In this document: piece after piece, positions 27,253-36,110 of the stretch | Layout: every line of letters starts with the position of its first letter | How positions within the stretch are numbered: the stretch's first letter is position 1 | Source: Salinibacterium sp. G-O1 | GTDB lineage: Bacteria; Actinomycetota; Actinomycetes; Actinomycetales; Microbacteriaceae | Assembly: GCF_030063305.1 (NCBI RefSeq) | Contig: NZ_JASISV010000003.1 | Span: 186,001-250,000, forward strand | Reading direction: 5' to 3' | Length of the DNA stretch: 64,000 bases | Notes under the pieces: model-generated | Seen by the model: only the letters and a program-made list of their open reading frames with translations | What the model was told of the DNA's origin: nothing | Database searches by the model: none | Program-made: the position numbers and the translations under genes

Positions 27253-27750
27253 ATGCGAACCCTTGTCCTGAATGCCGGCTACGAGCCGCTCGCCATCGTG
27301 TCGTTCAAACGAGCCCTGGTGCTTGTGATGAACCAAAAGGCAACGATCATTGCCGCCGATGTCGGGCATCCCGTCTGGGCCGCCGCTGGGGCATGGGATC
27401 GCCCGTCGGTCATCATCCTGCGCAACTACGTGCGCATCCCCAGCGGTCGGCACATGCCCGTCTCGCGGCGCGGCGTGCTGCGGCGCGACAACAACCGCTG
27501 CGGGTACTGCGGTGGCTCGGCCACCACGATCGATCACGTGATGCCCAGGTCGCGCGGCGGCAAAGACAGCTGGGAGAACCTGATGGCTTGCTGCCTCCGC
27601 TGCAACAACATCAAAGGCGACCGCACGCCGGCCGAGATGGGGTGGAATCTGAGGATGACACCCCGACCGCCACACACAACCGGATGGCTGATTCGGGGCG
27701 TCGAAAGGGCGCTTCCGGACTGGGAGGAGTACCTCGCCCCGGCCGCATAG
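27253..27750 (+). CDS. HNH endonuclease-domain protein
   Basis: A 165-aa protein starting MRTLVLNAGYEPLAIVSFKR. The HNH core contains C-x2-C (RCGYCGG), the catalytic TIDHVMPRSRGGKDSWEN and a second C-x2-C (CLRCNN). This family is broadly conserved in actinobacteria as a single-copy chromosomal gene, and its role is probably housekeeping rather than defence. The ATG at 27253 is chosen since GAGAGG abuts an earlier ATG at 27247. A hairpin TGCCTGCA/TGCAGGCA (27215-27235) lies just upstream in the leader. Confidence 0.9.
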   Translation: MRTLVLNAGYEPLAIVSFKRALVLVMNQKATIIAADVGHPVWAAAGAWDRPSVIILRNYVRIPSGRHMPVSRRGVLRRDNNRCGYCGGSATTIDHVMPRSRGGKDSWENLMACCLRCNNIKGDRTPAEMGWNLRMTPRPPHTTGWLIRGVERALPDWEEYLAPAA

Positions 27751-27752
27751 TT

Positions 27753-27804
27753 TGTTACCAATTTGTGACAAAGAGTGGACAGCGTGCCATGGGTCGGGTA
27801 ATCT
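27753..27804 (+). promoter_or_regulatory. CHAP-1 promoter with 11-bp-spaced direct repeat
   Basis: TGGACA (27776-27781), 17 bp, TAATCT (27799-27804) form a sigma-A-type promoter. Directly upstream TGTTAC (27753) and TGTGAC (27764) repeat with an 11-bp period, an arrangement expected for an OmpR-family activator such as MtrA, which controls wall hydrolases in other actinobacteria (inference). Confidence 0.6.
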
Positions 27805-27840
27805 CGTTCACGTCCTGACCCCCGGAAGGTATACGAAACT

Positions 27841-28674
27841 TTGGTAAAATTGACGAAATCCAGTGAACTGGATCTTTCGGTCAACCCAGAACCTTCGGCC
27901 TCAGGCTCGTCAGTTTCTCGTGGTTCCCGCTCCGCCGCTCGCAAGGCCGAGGCCGCCCGCGCAGGCAGGAAGAACCCGCTGGCAGTGCTGTTCACGATGC
28001 TGGCCGTCGGTGGCATGTTCGCCGTTATCGGGCTCCCCGCGTACGCAGTCAATCCCGTCGATTCGGCCACGACCACCGATGTGAGCAGCCTTCCCGCGCA
28101 GTCCGTTGTAGCGGCATCCGTTGGTGCAGACACCGTCGTGTCTGCTCGGGACGGCTTCACCGCGACCACCCCAGAAGAGCTGGCGGCCGAGAAGCTCGCC
28201 GCCGAGACCCTGGCCGCGCAGCAGGCGTCAGCCGCAGCGCTCGTCTCGAGCTACGTCTACAACGACCCGGGTGTTCGCGCAGCCGGCGACGACTACCCCT
28301 TCAATGGCATGGGCACGGGGCTGTCAGCGCTTCGTTACTACATGGGCGAGTGCACCGACTTCGTCGCGTGGCGCCTGAACCGCGACGCCGGCTCGACTGG
28401 CGCCCCGTGGAAGTGGGACTGGTCGAACCTCACCCCGGGCGGCGGAAGCGCCAACCAGTGGATCAGCGCCTGGAACAGCCACGGGTGGCCCGTGAGCGGC
28501 ACTCCGGTCGCTGGCGCTGTGGCCGTAACCGAATACATGCATGTCGCCTACGTCAAAGAGGTACGCGGCGACGGTACAGTTCTGATCGAGGAATACAACT
28601 TCGGCAACTACCACCAGTACGGCCAGCGCGTCATCTCTGCGGGCAGTGCGACCTATCTCTACCCCCCTGGTTGA
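27841..28674 (+). CDS. CHAP-domain cell-wall hydrolase (paralogue 1)
   Basis: A 277-aa protein with a charged cytoplasmic tail, one transmembrane/signal helix (PLAVLFTMLAVGGMFAVIGL) ending in AYA, a Ser/Ala-rich spacer and a C-terminal CHAP domain. Catalytic Cys lies in MGECTDFVAWRLNRDAG and His in EYMHVAYVKEV; GTVLIEEYNF and YGQRVI are further signatures. CHAP enzymes cut peptidoglycan peptides. The start is TTG at 27841 with GGAAGG upstream, and a second in-frame TTG lies at 27850. It is paralogous to the next gene, which has a longer N-terminus. Confidence 0.88.
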   Translation: MVKLTKSSELDLSVNPEPSASGSSVSRGSRSAARKAEAARAGRKNPLAVLFTMLAVGGMFAVIGLPAYAVNPVDSATTTDVSSLPAQSVVAASVGADTVVSARDGFTATTPEELAAEKLAAETLAAQQASAAALVSSYVYNDPGVRAAGDDYPFNGMGTGLSALRYYMGECTDFVAWRLNRDAGSTGAPWKWDWSNLTPGGGSANQWISAWNSHGWPVSGTPVAGAVAVTEYMHVAYVKEVRGDGTVLIEEYNFGNYHQYGQRVISAGSATYLYPPG

Positions 28675-28685
28675 CCCCCGCTATC

Positions 28686-28734
28686 TGTCATTCTTCTGTG
28701 ATTGTTAGACAAATCGCAGTACTTCCCCTAACCT
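28686..28734 (+). promoter_or_regulatory. CHAP-2 promoter with 11-bp-spaced direct repeat
   Basis: TAGACA (28706-28711), 17 bp, TAACCT (28729-28734), preceded by TGTCATTCTT (28686) and TGTGATTGTT (28697), again 11 bp apart. The arrangement copies that upstream of CHAP-1, so both genes are likely co-regulated. Confidence 0.58.
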
Positions 28735-28771
28735 CGTTGAGGTTTGAAAAATCTGAAGGAATTATCTAAAC

Positions 28772-29911
28772 GTGGTTGATGTCATGCCATCCAGCAACAT
28801 GGATGACCTGTTCGACACGGCCGCACCCGGTGCCGCTGTGCCTGCTGATGCACCCGCCGCGCCGCAGCAGTTCCTCACCCGCCGCGAGATGCGTGCCGCT
28901 GAGGCCGCCGCGGCAGCCGCTCAGGCACCCGCAGTCGAGACCGTTGCCGCCGACGAGGTTGTGGCCGATCTGGTCGTGACCGAGGTCGCCGTAACCCCGG
29001 CTGACGTGACTCCGGCGGCTGCTGAGCCGCACTTCAACGACCTGCTCGGCCTGTCGGTGTCGGTTCCCGACTTCTCGGCCGGCGGCATCCAGATTTCTGC
29101 TCCGTCTGTTCAGGATGCGCCCACCCGCCGCTCGACGAACGCTCGTGCCGCTGCTGCGCCACGCAAGCTGCGTCGTGCCGAGGTGCGTCACATCCACGCT
29201 GGCACCGCCGCCCCCAAGGCGCCCCGCAAGCACCCAGTGAGCGTGCTGGCCACGATGGCTGTCGTCGGTGGGCTGTTCGCCGTTGCTGGCCTTCCCGCCT
29301 ACGCAATCTCGACCCCCGAAACTGATGGCGTGAGTGCCGTCGCCGCGATCCAGTCCGTGACCGTCAACGGCGAATCGTCGTCGGTCGCCACTGTGCGTGA
29401 CAGCTACGAGGCCACCTCCGCTGAGCAGATCGCCGCGGCGACCCGGGATGACGTGCGGGCCGCTAACAACGCCAAGTACCTGCTCTCTGGCGCTCGCGAA
29501 CTCGGTGACGACTACCCATGGTTCTACGAGCTGGGCGAGGAGCAGGGCGGCGGCCTTTCGGAGCTCAACTACTACTACCGCCAGTGCACCGACTTCGTGG
29601 CGTGGCGCATCAACCGCGACGCCGGCTCGTACAAGGCTCCGTTCAAGTGGGTCTGGTCGAACATGACCCCCACCGGCGGCAACGCCAGCCAGTGGAAGTA
29701 CGCCTGGCAGCAGCACGGCTGGCCGATCAACGACACCCCCACCGTCGGTGACGTCGCCTGGTTCGGTTCGCAGAACCACGTCGCGTACGTGAAGACCGTT
29801 CTCGACGGCGGATACATCGTCATCGAGGAGTACAACTACGTGCAGAGCTCGTACGGGCAGCGCACCATCCTCGCCTCGACTGTGGAAGCGTTCCTCGGCG
29901 CACCTTTCTAA
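28772..29911 (+). CDS. CHAP-domain cell-wall hydrolase (paralogue 2)
   Basis: A 379-aa paralogue of the preceding protein. The N-terminal 150 residues are Ala/Pro-rich with RREMRAAEAAAAAAQAP, then KHPVSVLATMAVVGGLFAVA forms the membrane/signal helix ending PAYA. The CHAP domain has Cys in YRQCTDFVAWRINRDAG, His in QNHVAYVKTV, and ends IVIEEYNYVQSSYGQRTI. GTG at 28772 has GAAGGA 11 nt upstream; ATG at 28784 is the alternative. The long cytoplasmic head might bind division or wall-synthesis proteins (inference). Confidence 0.88.
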   Translation: MVDVMPSSNMDDLFDTAAPGAAVPADAPAAPQQFLTRREMRAAEAAAAAAQAPAVETVAADEVVADLVVTEVAVTPADVTPAAAEPHFNDLLGLSVSVPDFSAGGIQISAPSVQDAPTRRSTNARAAAAPRKLRRAEVRHIHAGTAAPKAPRKHPVSVLATMAVVGGLFAVAGLPAYAISTPETDGVSAVAAIQSVTVNGESSSVATVRDSYEATSAEQIAAATRDDVRAANNAKYLLSGARELGDDYPWFYELGEEQGGGLSELNYYYRQCTDFVAWRINRDAGSYKAPFKWVWSNMTPTGGNASQWKYAWQQHGWPINDTPTVGDVAWFGSQNHVAYVKTVLDGGYIVIEEYNYVQSSYGQRTILASTVEAFLGAPF

Positions 29912-29937
29912 AAGGTTCGGCTAGGCTTTCCACGCCA

Positions 29938-30009
29938 GCCTCTGTAGCTCAATGGAAGAGCAGTTCCGTCCTAAGGAAACGGTTGGGGGTTCGAGTCCCT
30001 CCAGGGGCA
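29938..30009 (+). tRNA. tRNA-Arg (anticodon CCT)
   Basis: Acceptor GCCTCTG/CAGGGGC, D-stem GCTC/GAGC, anticodon loop GTCCTAA with CCT, T-arm GGGGG-TTCGAGT-CCCTC, discriminator A, no encoded CCA. The anticodon stem has one mismatched end pair (G-A). The 3' end serves as attachment site of the island that follows, and integration has kept the tRNA intact. Confidence 0.94.
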
Positions 30010-30010
30010 C
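29989..30010 (+). repeat. attL-like copy: 22 bp at tRNA-Arg 3' end
   Basis: The last 21 bases of the tRNA plus one are repeated exactly at 46073-46094 and, for 20 bp, at 46277-46296. The core TCGAGTCCCTCCAGGGGCAC spans the T-arm and acceptor stem, the classic tyrosine-recombinase target. Confidence 0.9.
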
Positions 30011-30419
30011 ACGTCAAAAATGCTGGTCAGAGGCACTATTTAGTCCATTGTTTGGCTGCCATAAGCCCCAATTGCCCACAATTGAGCGGCACATGCCATC
30101 AATTTCGGGTCTATCGGCCACCGGTCGCCCACGTTTCACGAGACTCTCTTCGTGCGCGCTGATAGCGGCGCGCAACCGAACAGCTACCCCAAAGTTCTCG
30201 AAGGTGTCCAGCAGCTAACGGCTGACACCGAGATAAGGGTAAGCAGAGGCGACACAAGGTTGCGATAGTCGCCGGGGTGGCGACGACCCGCTCTCCCAGA
30301 GGCCGCTCTCCGTCGGTCGGCCATGCTGGAGGACCAGTGGGTCGCAGAGTAAAAAATCTAAGTGTCTCAGCGGGATAGTTCATGGCGATTCAGGCTCCGC
30401 CGACGTAAATTTTAGCCAG
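30010..30419. other. Left-end island DNA without intact gene
   Basis: About 410 bp with no recognisable gene. On the minus strand 30014-30214 is an open frame with a plausible protein-like reading (FENFGVAVRLRAAISAHEES, then LVKRGRPVADRPEID) ending 4 bp inside the att repeat, but it begins right after a stop and has no start, so it is at best the tail of a deleted gene, perhaps the former integrase. An AATTGCCCACAATT motif lies at 30070-30083. Confidence 0.5.
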
Positions 30420-30926
30420 CTACAAGGAAAGGTACCTGCAATGATGCCCGCTCAGCCCGATCCCGAGGATGGCGCAGGTCGTGACCCCAAGCAGGAAGAC
30501 CCAGGCGAACGTGAGCCACGCAGAGGGTTCGGTCGGCAGGTTCACGCCGAACGCGAAGTGGGCGATCAGGATAAGTGCGGCCGCCTGCAGCGCTCCGGTC
30601 ACGAGCACCTGCGCGATCTTTCCGGCGAAGTAGCTGATCACTGAGAGTGGCGTACCGGCAAGGCGTTTGAGCGTTCCGTCGCTCTTTTCCATCGCAATGT
30701 CGATCGACATGTGTTGCAGACCGCTCAGGAGCACCCCCGCGGCGAGCATGCCCGGAAGGTAGTAGCTGGCTGCGTTGACCACATGACCCGCCGCATCCAC
30801 ACCGAAGCTTTGTTCGCTGAATGCGACCGAGAATATGGTCAACATCACCACCGGAAAGAGGAAGGTGAAAAACACCGCGTCACCCTGCCGGAAGTACCCG
30901 AGCACTTCGTAGCGAATGCGGGACAA
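30420..30926 (-). pseudogene. ABC-2 type permease fragment
   Basis: A 168-codon frame covering the first part of an ABC-2 membrane subunit (drug/polysaccharide exporter family): IRYEVLGYFRQGDAVFFTFL, a conserved middle LPGMLAAGVLLSGLQHMSID and TFAWVFLLGVTTCAILGIGL. The reading then breaks into unrelated GHHCRYLSL and stops, whereas family members run about 80-100 residues further with two more helices. The start is only a TTG and the usual N-terminal part is short, so both ends are probably lost. No ATPase partner is nearby. Confidence 0.75.
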
Positions 30927-30967
30927 GCGGGACCGTAGTCAATTGGACTCTGGCGGCGAACGTCTGC

Positions 30968-31672
30968 TCAGGAATCTGTAGGTCTATCGATACCGTGCCC
31001 TGCCCTCGTTTCATCAAGTTCGGCACGACGAACAATCTGCTCCGCAAAGTGCTGCGCGTCCACTACGGAGCCTTGCTCGATGGCTTCGGCCAACGCCACA
31101 TGAATATCAAGGGCGCTGTCTTGAGAAGTTCCCTCAATGGAAAGATCCCGTACACGAAGGCCCACCAGGATGACCTCTTGAACTGGGACCAGGAAGTCGT
31201 TGTAGGAGGCGCGCGCAATCGCTCGATGAAACTCTACATCCGCGTTCGCCGCCGATGCGGCGTCTCCAATACTTTCCCTCATCGCGGACAATGCACTAGA
31301 GAGGGCAACAATATCGCTCTCCTGTCGACGTTCGGCGGCTAGGCCAGCGACGAGCGGCTCTATAACCCGTCGTACTTCAGTGAGATCTTGCCTGGCATGA
31401 TTGCGGGTCTCGACGTCCCACTGCAGTACCTGAAGGTCTAAAAGATTCCATTCAGAGCGAGGACGAACCATCGTTCCCCGCTTTGGTTTGGCGTCGACAA
31501 GATTTTTTTCTGAGAGGGCGAGGATCGCGTCGCGAACTAAGGTGCGACTTACGCCGAATTCCGTCTCTAGGCTCGCCACGTCAATTATCGGCCCAATCGT
31601 TCCCTGAACGATCTGGCGCCCGATCGTTTCGACGATCTGTTCTCGCGGGTTGAGGTATTGGCGGTAGCTCAT
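30968..31672 (-). CDS. GntR-family (FadR/FCD) regulator of the sugar locus
   Basis: A 234-aa transcription factor: N-terminal winged helix (IVETIGRQIVQGTIGPIIDV, SRTLVRDAILALSEKNLVDA) and a C-terminal FCD ligand-binding domain (RRVIEPLVAGLAAERR, DVEFHRAIARASYNDFLV). Such regulators of galactonate/gluconate loci sense the sugar acid (compare DgoR). It is encoded downstream of dgoD on the same strand (111 bp between) and is the probable reader of the AT-rich palindrome at 32961. RBS GAGGAGACC precedes the ATG. Confidence 0.9.
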   Translation of the reverse strand: MSYRQYLNPREQIVETIGRQIVQGTIGPIIDVASLETEFGVSRTLVRDAILALSEKNLVDAKPKRGTMVRPRSEWNLLDLQVLQWDVETRNHARQDLTEVRRVIEPLVAGLAAERRQESDIVALSSALSAMRESIGDAASAANADVEFHRAIARASYNDFLVPVQEVILVGLRVRDLSIEGTSQDSALDIHVALAEAIEQGSVVDAQHFAEQIVRRAELDETRAGHGIDRPTDS

Positions 31673-31783
31673 GGTCTCCTCGATTAGCTTGAGCCCGACT
31701 TTACAGGCTTACACATTGCCATAGCGCGTCTGCGTTTCTCAGAGACTCCCGACCTCGGAAGTTCAGGGCGGACGAAGGGCGGT

Positions 31784-32929
31784 TCACCATTCTATGAAAG
31801 CCCCGTCCTTTCCCCGCCAGATAGGGTTCCGCCACGAGTGCCCAGTGCGATCTGCCGCTCGTACAGCGGCTTCATCGACTTTGATCCCGAGCCCGACCTC
31901 AGTGGAAAGCGTCGCATAGCCATCGATGAAATCGAACGGGGTCGGATCTGCCACGACGTCAAAAAATTCCGTGCTGTCGTGATAGTGGATACCGACGCTC
32001 TGTTCTTGAATCAGAAAGCTCGGGGTAGAAAATGAGACTTGAAGACTCGCGGCTAAGGAAATGGGGCCTAGTGGGCTGTGTGGCGCAAACAACGCACCAA
32101 AGGTCTCGGATAGGGCGACTATGCGCGTTACCTCCGAGATTCCGCCTGCGTGAGATAGATCCGGTTGAACAACAGCGACACCGCTTTGCAGCACGGGCAG
32201 AAACTCGGAGCGGCTAAAAAGCCGCTCCCCCAGCGCGATTGGAATGGATGTCGAGTCGATGACGCGAGGTAGCGCCACGTTTAACTCGGGGGGGAGCGGT
32301 TCCTCGACGAACATGGGCCGGACTGCCTCTAATGCACGCACCAGAGCTATCGCGTTCGGTACGTTGACCCGCCCGTGGAAGTCAATGGCGAAATCTCTCT
32401 CGGGGCCGAGCAAATTTCGGACGTGCTCTGCGCGGCCGACGACAGCGTTCAATTCGGCAACGGTAGCAATTGGCGACATTTTGTCGGTTGCATTCATTTT
32501 GACGGCCGTGAAGCCAAGTTGTAGTCGTTCAGCCACGGCGTCCTCAAGTTCGTGCGGCGAGTCACCGCCGACCCATGAATAAACCCGAACTCGATCACGT
32601 ACCGCGCCGCCAAGCAGCGAAGATACAGGCAATCCCGCCGACTTTCCAGCGATGTCCCAGAGCGCCTGATCCAATCCGGCCACCGCACTCGACAGCACTG
32701 GGCCGCCTCGGTAGAAGCCGCCCTTCGACATGACCTGCCAGTGATCAGCAATCCGCAGAGGATCAGCTCCAAGCAAGTATTCGGCCAATGTTTCTACGGC
32801 AGTTCGGACGACTTCAGCGCGTCCCTCTACGATTGGCTCCCCCCAACCGACAATGCCCGAGTCGGTTTCTATGCGGCAAAAGAGCCACCGAGGTGGAACC
32901 AAGAATGTTTCGATGCGATCAATTTTCAT
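31784..32929 (-). CDS. dgoD: D-galactonate dehydratase
   Basis: A 381-aa enolase-superfamily enzyme converting D-galactonate to 2-keto-3-deoxy-D-galactonate. It follows E. coli DgoD closely: PPRWLFCRIETDSGIVGWGE, GGFYRGGPVLSSAVAG, VYSWVGGDSP, the metal/catalytic FAIDFHGRVN, MFVEEPLPPE, ALGERLFSR, VVQPDLSHAGGISE, FAPHSPLGPI with the catalytic His, and SWRNPIWR near the C-terminus. Length is normal. It is transcribed divergently from the ABC transporter operon, sharing a 126-bp control region. Confidence 0.94.
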   Translation of the reverse strand: MKIDRIETFLVPPRWLFCRIETDSGIVGWGEPIVEGRAEVVRTAVETLAEYLLGADPLRIADHWQVMSKGGFYRGGPVLSSAVAGLDQALWDIAGKSAGLPVSSLLGGAVRDRVRVYSWVGGDSPHELEDAVAERLQLGFTAVKMNATDKMSPIATVAELNAVVGRAEHVRNLLGPERDFAIDFHGRVNVPNAIALVRALEAVRPMFVEEPLPPELNVALPRVIDSTSIPIALGERLFSRSEFLPVLQSGVAVVQPDLSHAGGISEVTRIVALSETFGALFAPHSPLGPISLAASLQVSFSTPSFLIQEQSVGIHYHDSTEFFDVVADPTPFDFIDGYATLSTEVGLGIKVDEAAVRAADRTGHSWRNPIWRGKDGAFIEW

Positions 32930-32960
32930 TAGAGCCCCATTGCCGATAAACCGAATATGT

Positions 32961-32978
32961 GTATATTATATGATAATC
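32961..32978. promoter_or_regulatory. Candidate GntR operator in the dgoD/ABC divergent promoter
   Basis: GTATATTATATGATAATC contains the interrupted palindrome ATTAT-ATG-ATAAT (32965-32977) in an otherwise GC-rich genome. ATATTATAT(G/A)A reappears 46 bp upstream of the GH16 gene (41681-41690), suggesting a common regulator. It could also double as a -10 box. Confidence 0.5.
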
Positions 32979-33055
32979 AAGTGGAAGCTCACAAAAATCC
33001 ACTTGTGTTTTCGGCACACCCCGAAAACCTCTATCTCAAAGAGGAGAACAGCAGC

Positions 33056-34288
33056 ATGGAAAGCAAAAACCTTAGGATAGTGATGGCCGCCGGCACGGTA
33101 CTGTCGCTTCTCGCCGTCACGGGCTGCGCTTCGGGAGGAGCGAGTTCTGGCACGTCGAGTGAAGCAGCAACCTCAATTACCGTCCTGGACTATCGGGTCG
33201 GCGAAGCCGAATCGGCGGCAACCGTCGCGGCGATGGATACGTGCTCGGCTCAGACGGGTATCAAGATCGACCGCCAAGCCACGCCGCCCGATCAGCTCGT
33301 CACCAAAGTCCTTCAACTTGCAGCGACGAAAACTCTTCCGAGCTTGCTGATGCTCGACAATCCCGACATGCCCTCCATTGCAGCGTCAGGGGTCCTGGTG
33401 CCATTGAAGGACGTGGGTGTGGATGCCCAGGGGTTCAGCGACGGCGCATTGTCGATTGGTTCATACCAGAACAATCTTTATGGCCTTCCCTGGTCAGTGA
33501 ATAATCTGGCGCTGTTTTACAACAAAGATCTCTTCAGCGCGGCCGGAATCCAGCCCCCGACGACGTGGGACGAACTGAAGTCTGCCGCGGCGACTTTGTC
33601 CAAAGGAAATGTCAAGGGAATTGCGTTCAGCGCCGCAGCGGACGGCGGCGCTACGTGGCAGTTTCTGCCGTGGTTCTGGTCAAACGGCGCAGAGCTGGAC
33701 AAGCTGAACTCTCCTCAGGCGGTTGAAGCGCTGCAGCTGTGGATCGACCTGGTCCAGAGCGGAGGTGCTTCCCAGTCGGTCACCACTTATGGCGACGGCG
33801 ATATTGCAAGTGATTTCGCTGCAGGCAATGTAGCGATGGCCGAAACCGGACCGTGGAACATCCCGACCTTTGACGCAGCCGCTGGTTTGAACTGGGGTAC
33901 CACTACTATCCCGACCCCGAAGGTTGGGGATGCACCGGTCGTGCCGCTTGGCGGAGAGGTCTGGACCGTCCCCACAACGAATACGGCCGAGCAGAACGCA
34001 GCGGGCAAGGTTCTGGCTTGTCTCGTCTCTCCGGAGGTCATGACAACCTTCAACGACACGATTGCAGGGATCCCCTCGCTGACGGATCTTGGGGCAAAGG
34101 TCGCGTCCACTAGCCCCGCTCTCGCCCCGTTCGTAACGCAGATTCAGACTGCAAAGTCGCGTGCTGGCCTTGTCGGCGACGCGTGGCCAACCGTCAGCCA
34201 GGCATTGTGGACAGCCATCCAATCTGCGCTCACCGGGCAGCAGACAGCACAGGAAGCGCTCGACGCAGCTCAGGCCTCCGTGAAATAA
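33056..34288 (+). CDS. ABC sugar-binding lipoprotein
   Basis: A 410-aa solute-binding protein of the family-1 (MalE-like) type. The signal MESKNLRIVMAAGTVLSLLA continues VTGC, a lipobox, so the protein is membrane-anchored outside. Fold markers: ALFYNKDLFSAAGIQPPTTW, GIAFSAA, MAETGPWNI. GAGGAG is 9 nt upstream of the ATG at 33056; the frame opens at 32957 in the promoter. First gene of the plus-strand operon, followed by two permeases. No ATPase gene is present, so a shared MsiK-like ATPase encoded elsewhere is likely. Confidence 0.93.
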   Translation: MESKNLRIVMAAGTVLSLLAVTGCASGGASSGTSSEAATSITVLDYRVGEAESAATVAAMDTCSAQTGIKIDRQATPPDQLVTKVLQLAATKTLPSLLMLDNPDMPSIAASGVLVPLKDVGVDAQGFSDGALSIGSYQNNLYGLPWSVNNLALFYNKDLFSAAGIQPPTTWDELKSAAATLSKGNVKGIAFSAAADGGATWQFLPWFWSNGAELDKLNSPQAVEALQLWIDLVQSGGASQSVTTYGDGDIASDFAAGNVAMAETGPWNIPTFDAAAGLNWGTTTIPTPKVGDAPVVPLGGEVWTVPTTNTAEQNAAGKVLACLVSPEVMTTFNDTIAGIPSLTDLGAKVASTSPALAPFVTQIQTAKSRAGLVGDAWPTVSQALWTAIQSALTGQQTAQEALDAAQASVK

Positions 34289-34380
34289 CTCCCAGCTCGA
34301 TTATCGAGCGAACTCGTTTCAGACTGGTGGTCGGCTAGCGCCGGCCACCAATCCTTCTTCCGAAAGTGAACTGACCACAG

Positions 34381-35292
34381 ATGACTCGCAATCCCTCAGC
34401 CGCGAGGCGGCAACTGATCTATAAGTGGCTGTTTCTGCTTCCCGTCATCTGTTATGTCTCGATGTTCTTTTTCTTCCCCGTCTTGACAAACTTGGAGCAG
34501 AGTTTCCGCGGCTCGACAATTCAAACCTTTCTAAGGGGCAACGCTCCGTTTATCGGGTTTGACAACTACGCAGCAATATTCAATGAGCCCCTATTCTGGC
34601 GAGCTGTTGCGAACACAGCAATATTCACGGTCGTGTCACTCGTCGGCCAATTCGTAATTGGGTTCACATTTGCCGTCTACTTCAATCGGCGGTTTGCCTT
34701 GAACCGTTTGTTTCGGGCGCTCCTTCTTCTTCCTTGGCTTCTGCCGCTCGTTGTCTCGGGCACTATCTTCCGGTGGGCACTCGATCAGGACCATGGAGTT
34801 TTCAATGCGATTCTCGTTAATGTCGGGCTTGCATCCGAGGGAGTCCCATGGCTGTCTGACCCTCAGATCGCCCTACTTTCCGTCACTCTGGTCAATATCT
34901 GGGTCGGCATCCCATTCGTCTTCGTGACGCTGTATGGCGGATTGCAAGGAATCCCAGACGACGTGATTGAGGCTGCGAAAATTGACGGCGCGGGGGCAAT
35001 TCGGGTTTTTTGGTCGATTACATTGCCACTGCTTCGACCGGTGATCCTTGTTGTGCAGCTTCTCGGTCTTATTTACACGATACGTGCGTTCGACCTCATC
35101 ATTTTGTTGACCCAGGGTGGGCCCGCTAATTCAACTCAGACGCTAGCTACGCTTTCCTATTTCAGGTCCTTCACCACATTCGACTTCGGGCAAGGCAGTG
35201 CCATCAGCAACATCCTCATTGTGGTTGCGATGGTCTTCGCCCTTCTCTACATTCGGGTGACCAACAGCGAGAAATGGAAGGTGTCCCAGTGA
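34381..35292 (+). CDS. ABC sugar permease, MalF-like
   Basis: A 303-aa permease with six transmembrane helices and the EAA loop EAAKIDGAGAIRVFWSITLP, docking site of the ATPase. The starting LPVICYVSMFFFFPVLTNLE and IGFDNYAAIFNEPLFWRAVA are typical of the CUT1 family for oligosaccharides. It overlaps the next permease (GTGA overlap at 35289). Confidence 0.93.
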   Translation: MTRNPSAARRQLIYKWLFLLPVICYVSMFFFFPVLTNLEQSFRGSTIQTFLRGNAPFIGFDNYAAIFNEPLFWRAVANTAIFTVVSLVGQFVIGFTFAVYFNRRFALNRLFRALLLLPWLLPLVVSGTIFRWALDQDHGVFNAILVNVGLASEGVPWLSDPQIALLSVTLVNIWVGIPFVFVTLYGGLQGIPDDVIEAAKIDGAGAIRVFWSITLPLLRPVILVVQLLGLIYTIRAFDLIILLTQGGPANSTQTLATLSYFRSFTTFDFGQGSAISNILIVVAMVFALLYIRVTNSEKWKVSQ

Positions 35293-36110
35293 AACGAATT
35301 CGTGGCGCCGGTGTGGCCTATACGGTCGGTGCAGCAATGATTATTTTGATCATGCTTTTCCCGCTGTATTGGATGTTCAACACGTCCGTTCAACAGGCAA
35401 GCGATCTGTTCCGGATCCCGCCGTCTTGGTTTCCAAGCGTGCCGAACTGGGCCGGATATGAAAGCGCCTTCCGTGTTCAGGGTGCCTCCATCGCTACCAG
35501 CGTCGTAGTGGCACTCGGAGTGGTCCTCCTGACTCTGGCCATTGCAGCACCAGCCGCCTATGCGCTGGCCCAATTCAAGCTTCGAGGCGGGATGGCGGTA
35601 AGCATCGTAATTCTTGTTGTGCAGTTGATTCCGGGCATCGTCATGGCGAACGCCCTCTACTCGATCTTCAGTCAGCTGGGGGTGCTGGATAATTTATTCG
35701 TGCTTATCCTCGCCGATAGCACGGCAAGTGTTCCCTTCGCGGTGATCATCATTACGGCATTCATGTCGACACTGCCGCCAGCGCTTATTGAGGCTGCGGA
35801 AGTTGATGGTGCTTCCAGATTCCGCGTGTTCTGGTCGATAGTTCTTCCGCTCAGCCGAAACGCCCTTGTTACGGCAGGTCTCTTTGCCTTTCTGTCCGGT
35901 TGGGGGGATTTTCTGTTCGCCGTGACGCTGAATTCCGGCGGAAAGTTTGTGCCACTAACTGTCGGGCTATATCAATTCATCGGCGTAAACGCGACGGACT
36001 GGAATGCAGTGATGGCGACGGCTGTCATCAGCTCCATCCCTGCGATTGTCCTCTTAGTCTTTGCGCAGCGCTTCATTTCGGCGGGCGTCACAGCAGGATC
36101 GGTCAAATGA
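35289..36110 (+). CDS. ABC sugar permease, MalG-like
   Basis: A 273-aa partner permease with six helices and EAA loop EAAEVDGASRFRVFWSIVLP, ending in the standard FISAGVTAGSVK. GTG at 35289 is chosen since GAAGGTG lies 5 nt upstream and it overlaps the TGA of the first permease. Its own TGA overlaps the ATG of the SDR gene (ATGA), so the operon is fully coupled. Confidence 0.93.
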   Translation: MKRIRGAGVAYTVGAAMIILIMLFPLYWMFNTSVQQASDLFRIPPSWFPSVPNWAGYESAFRVQGASIATSVVVALGVVLLTLAIAAPAAYALAQFKLRGGMAVSIVILVVQLIPGIVMANALYSIFSQLGVLDNLFVLILADSTASVPFAVIIITAFMSTLPPALIEAAEVDGASRFRVFWSIVLPLSRNALVTAGLFAFLSGWGDFLFAVTLNSGGKFVPLTVGLYQFIGVNATDWNAVMATAVISSIPAIVLLVFAQRFISAGVTAGSVK

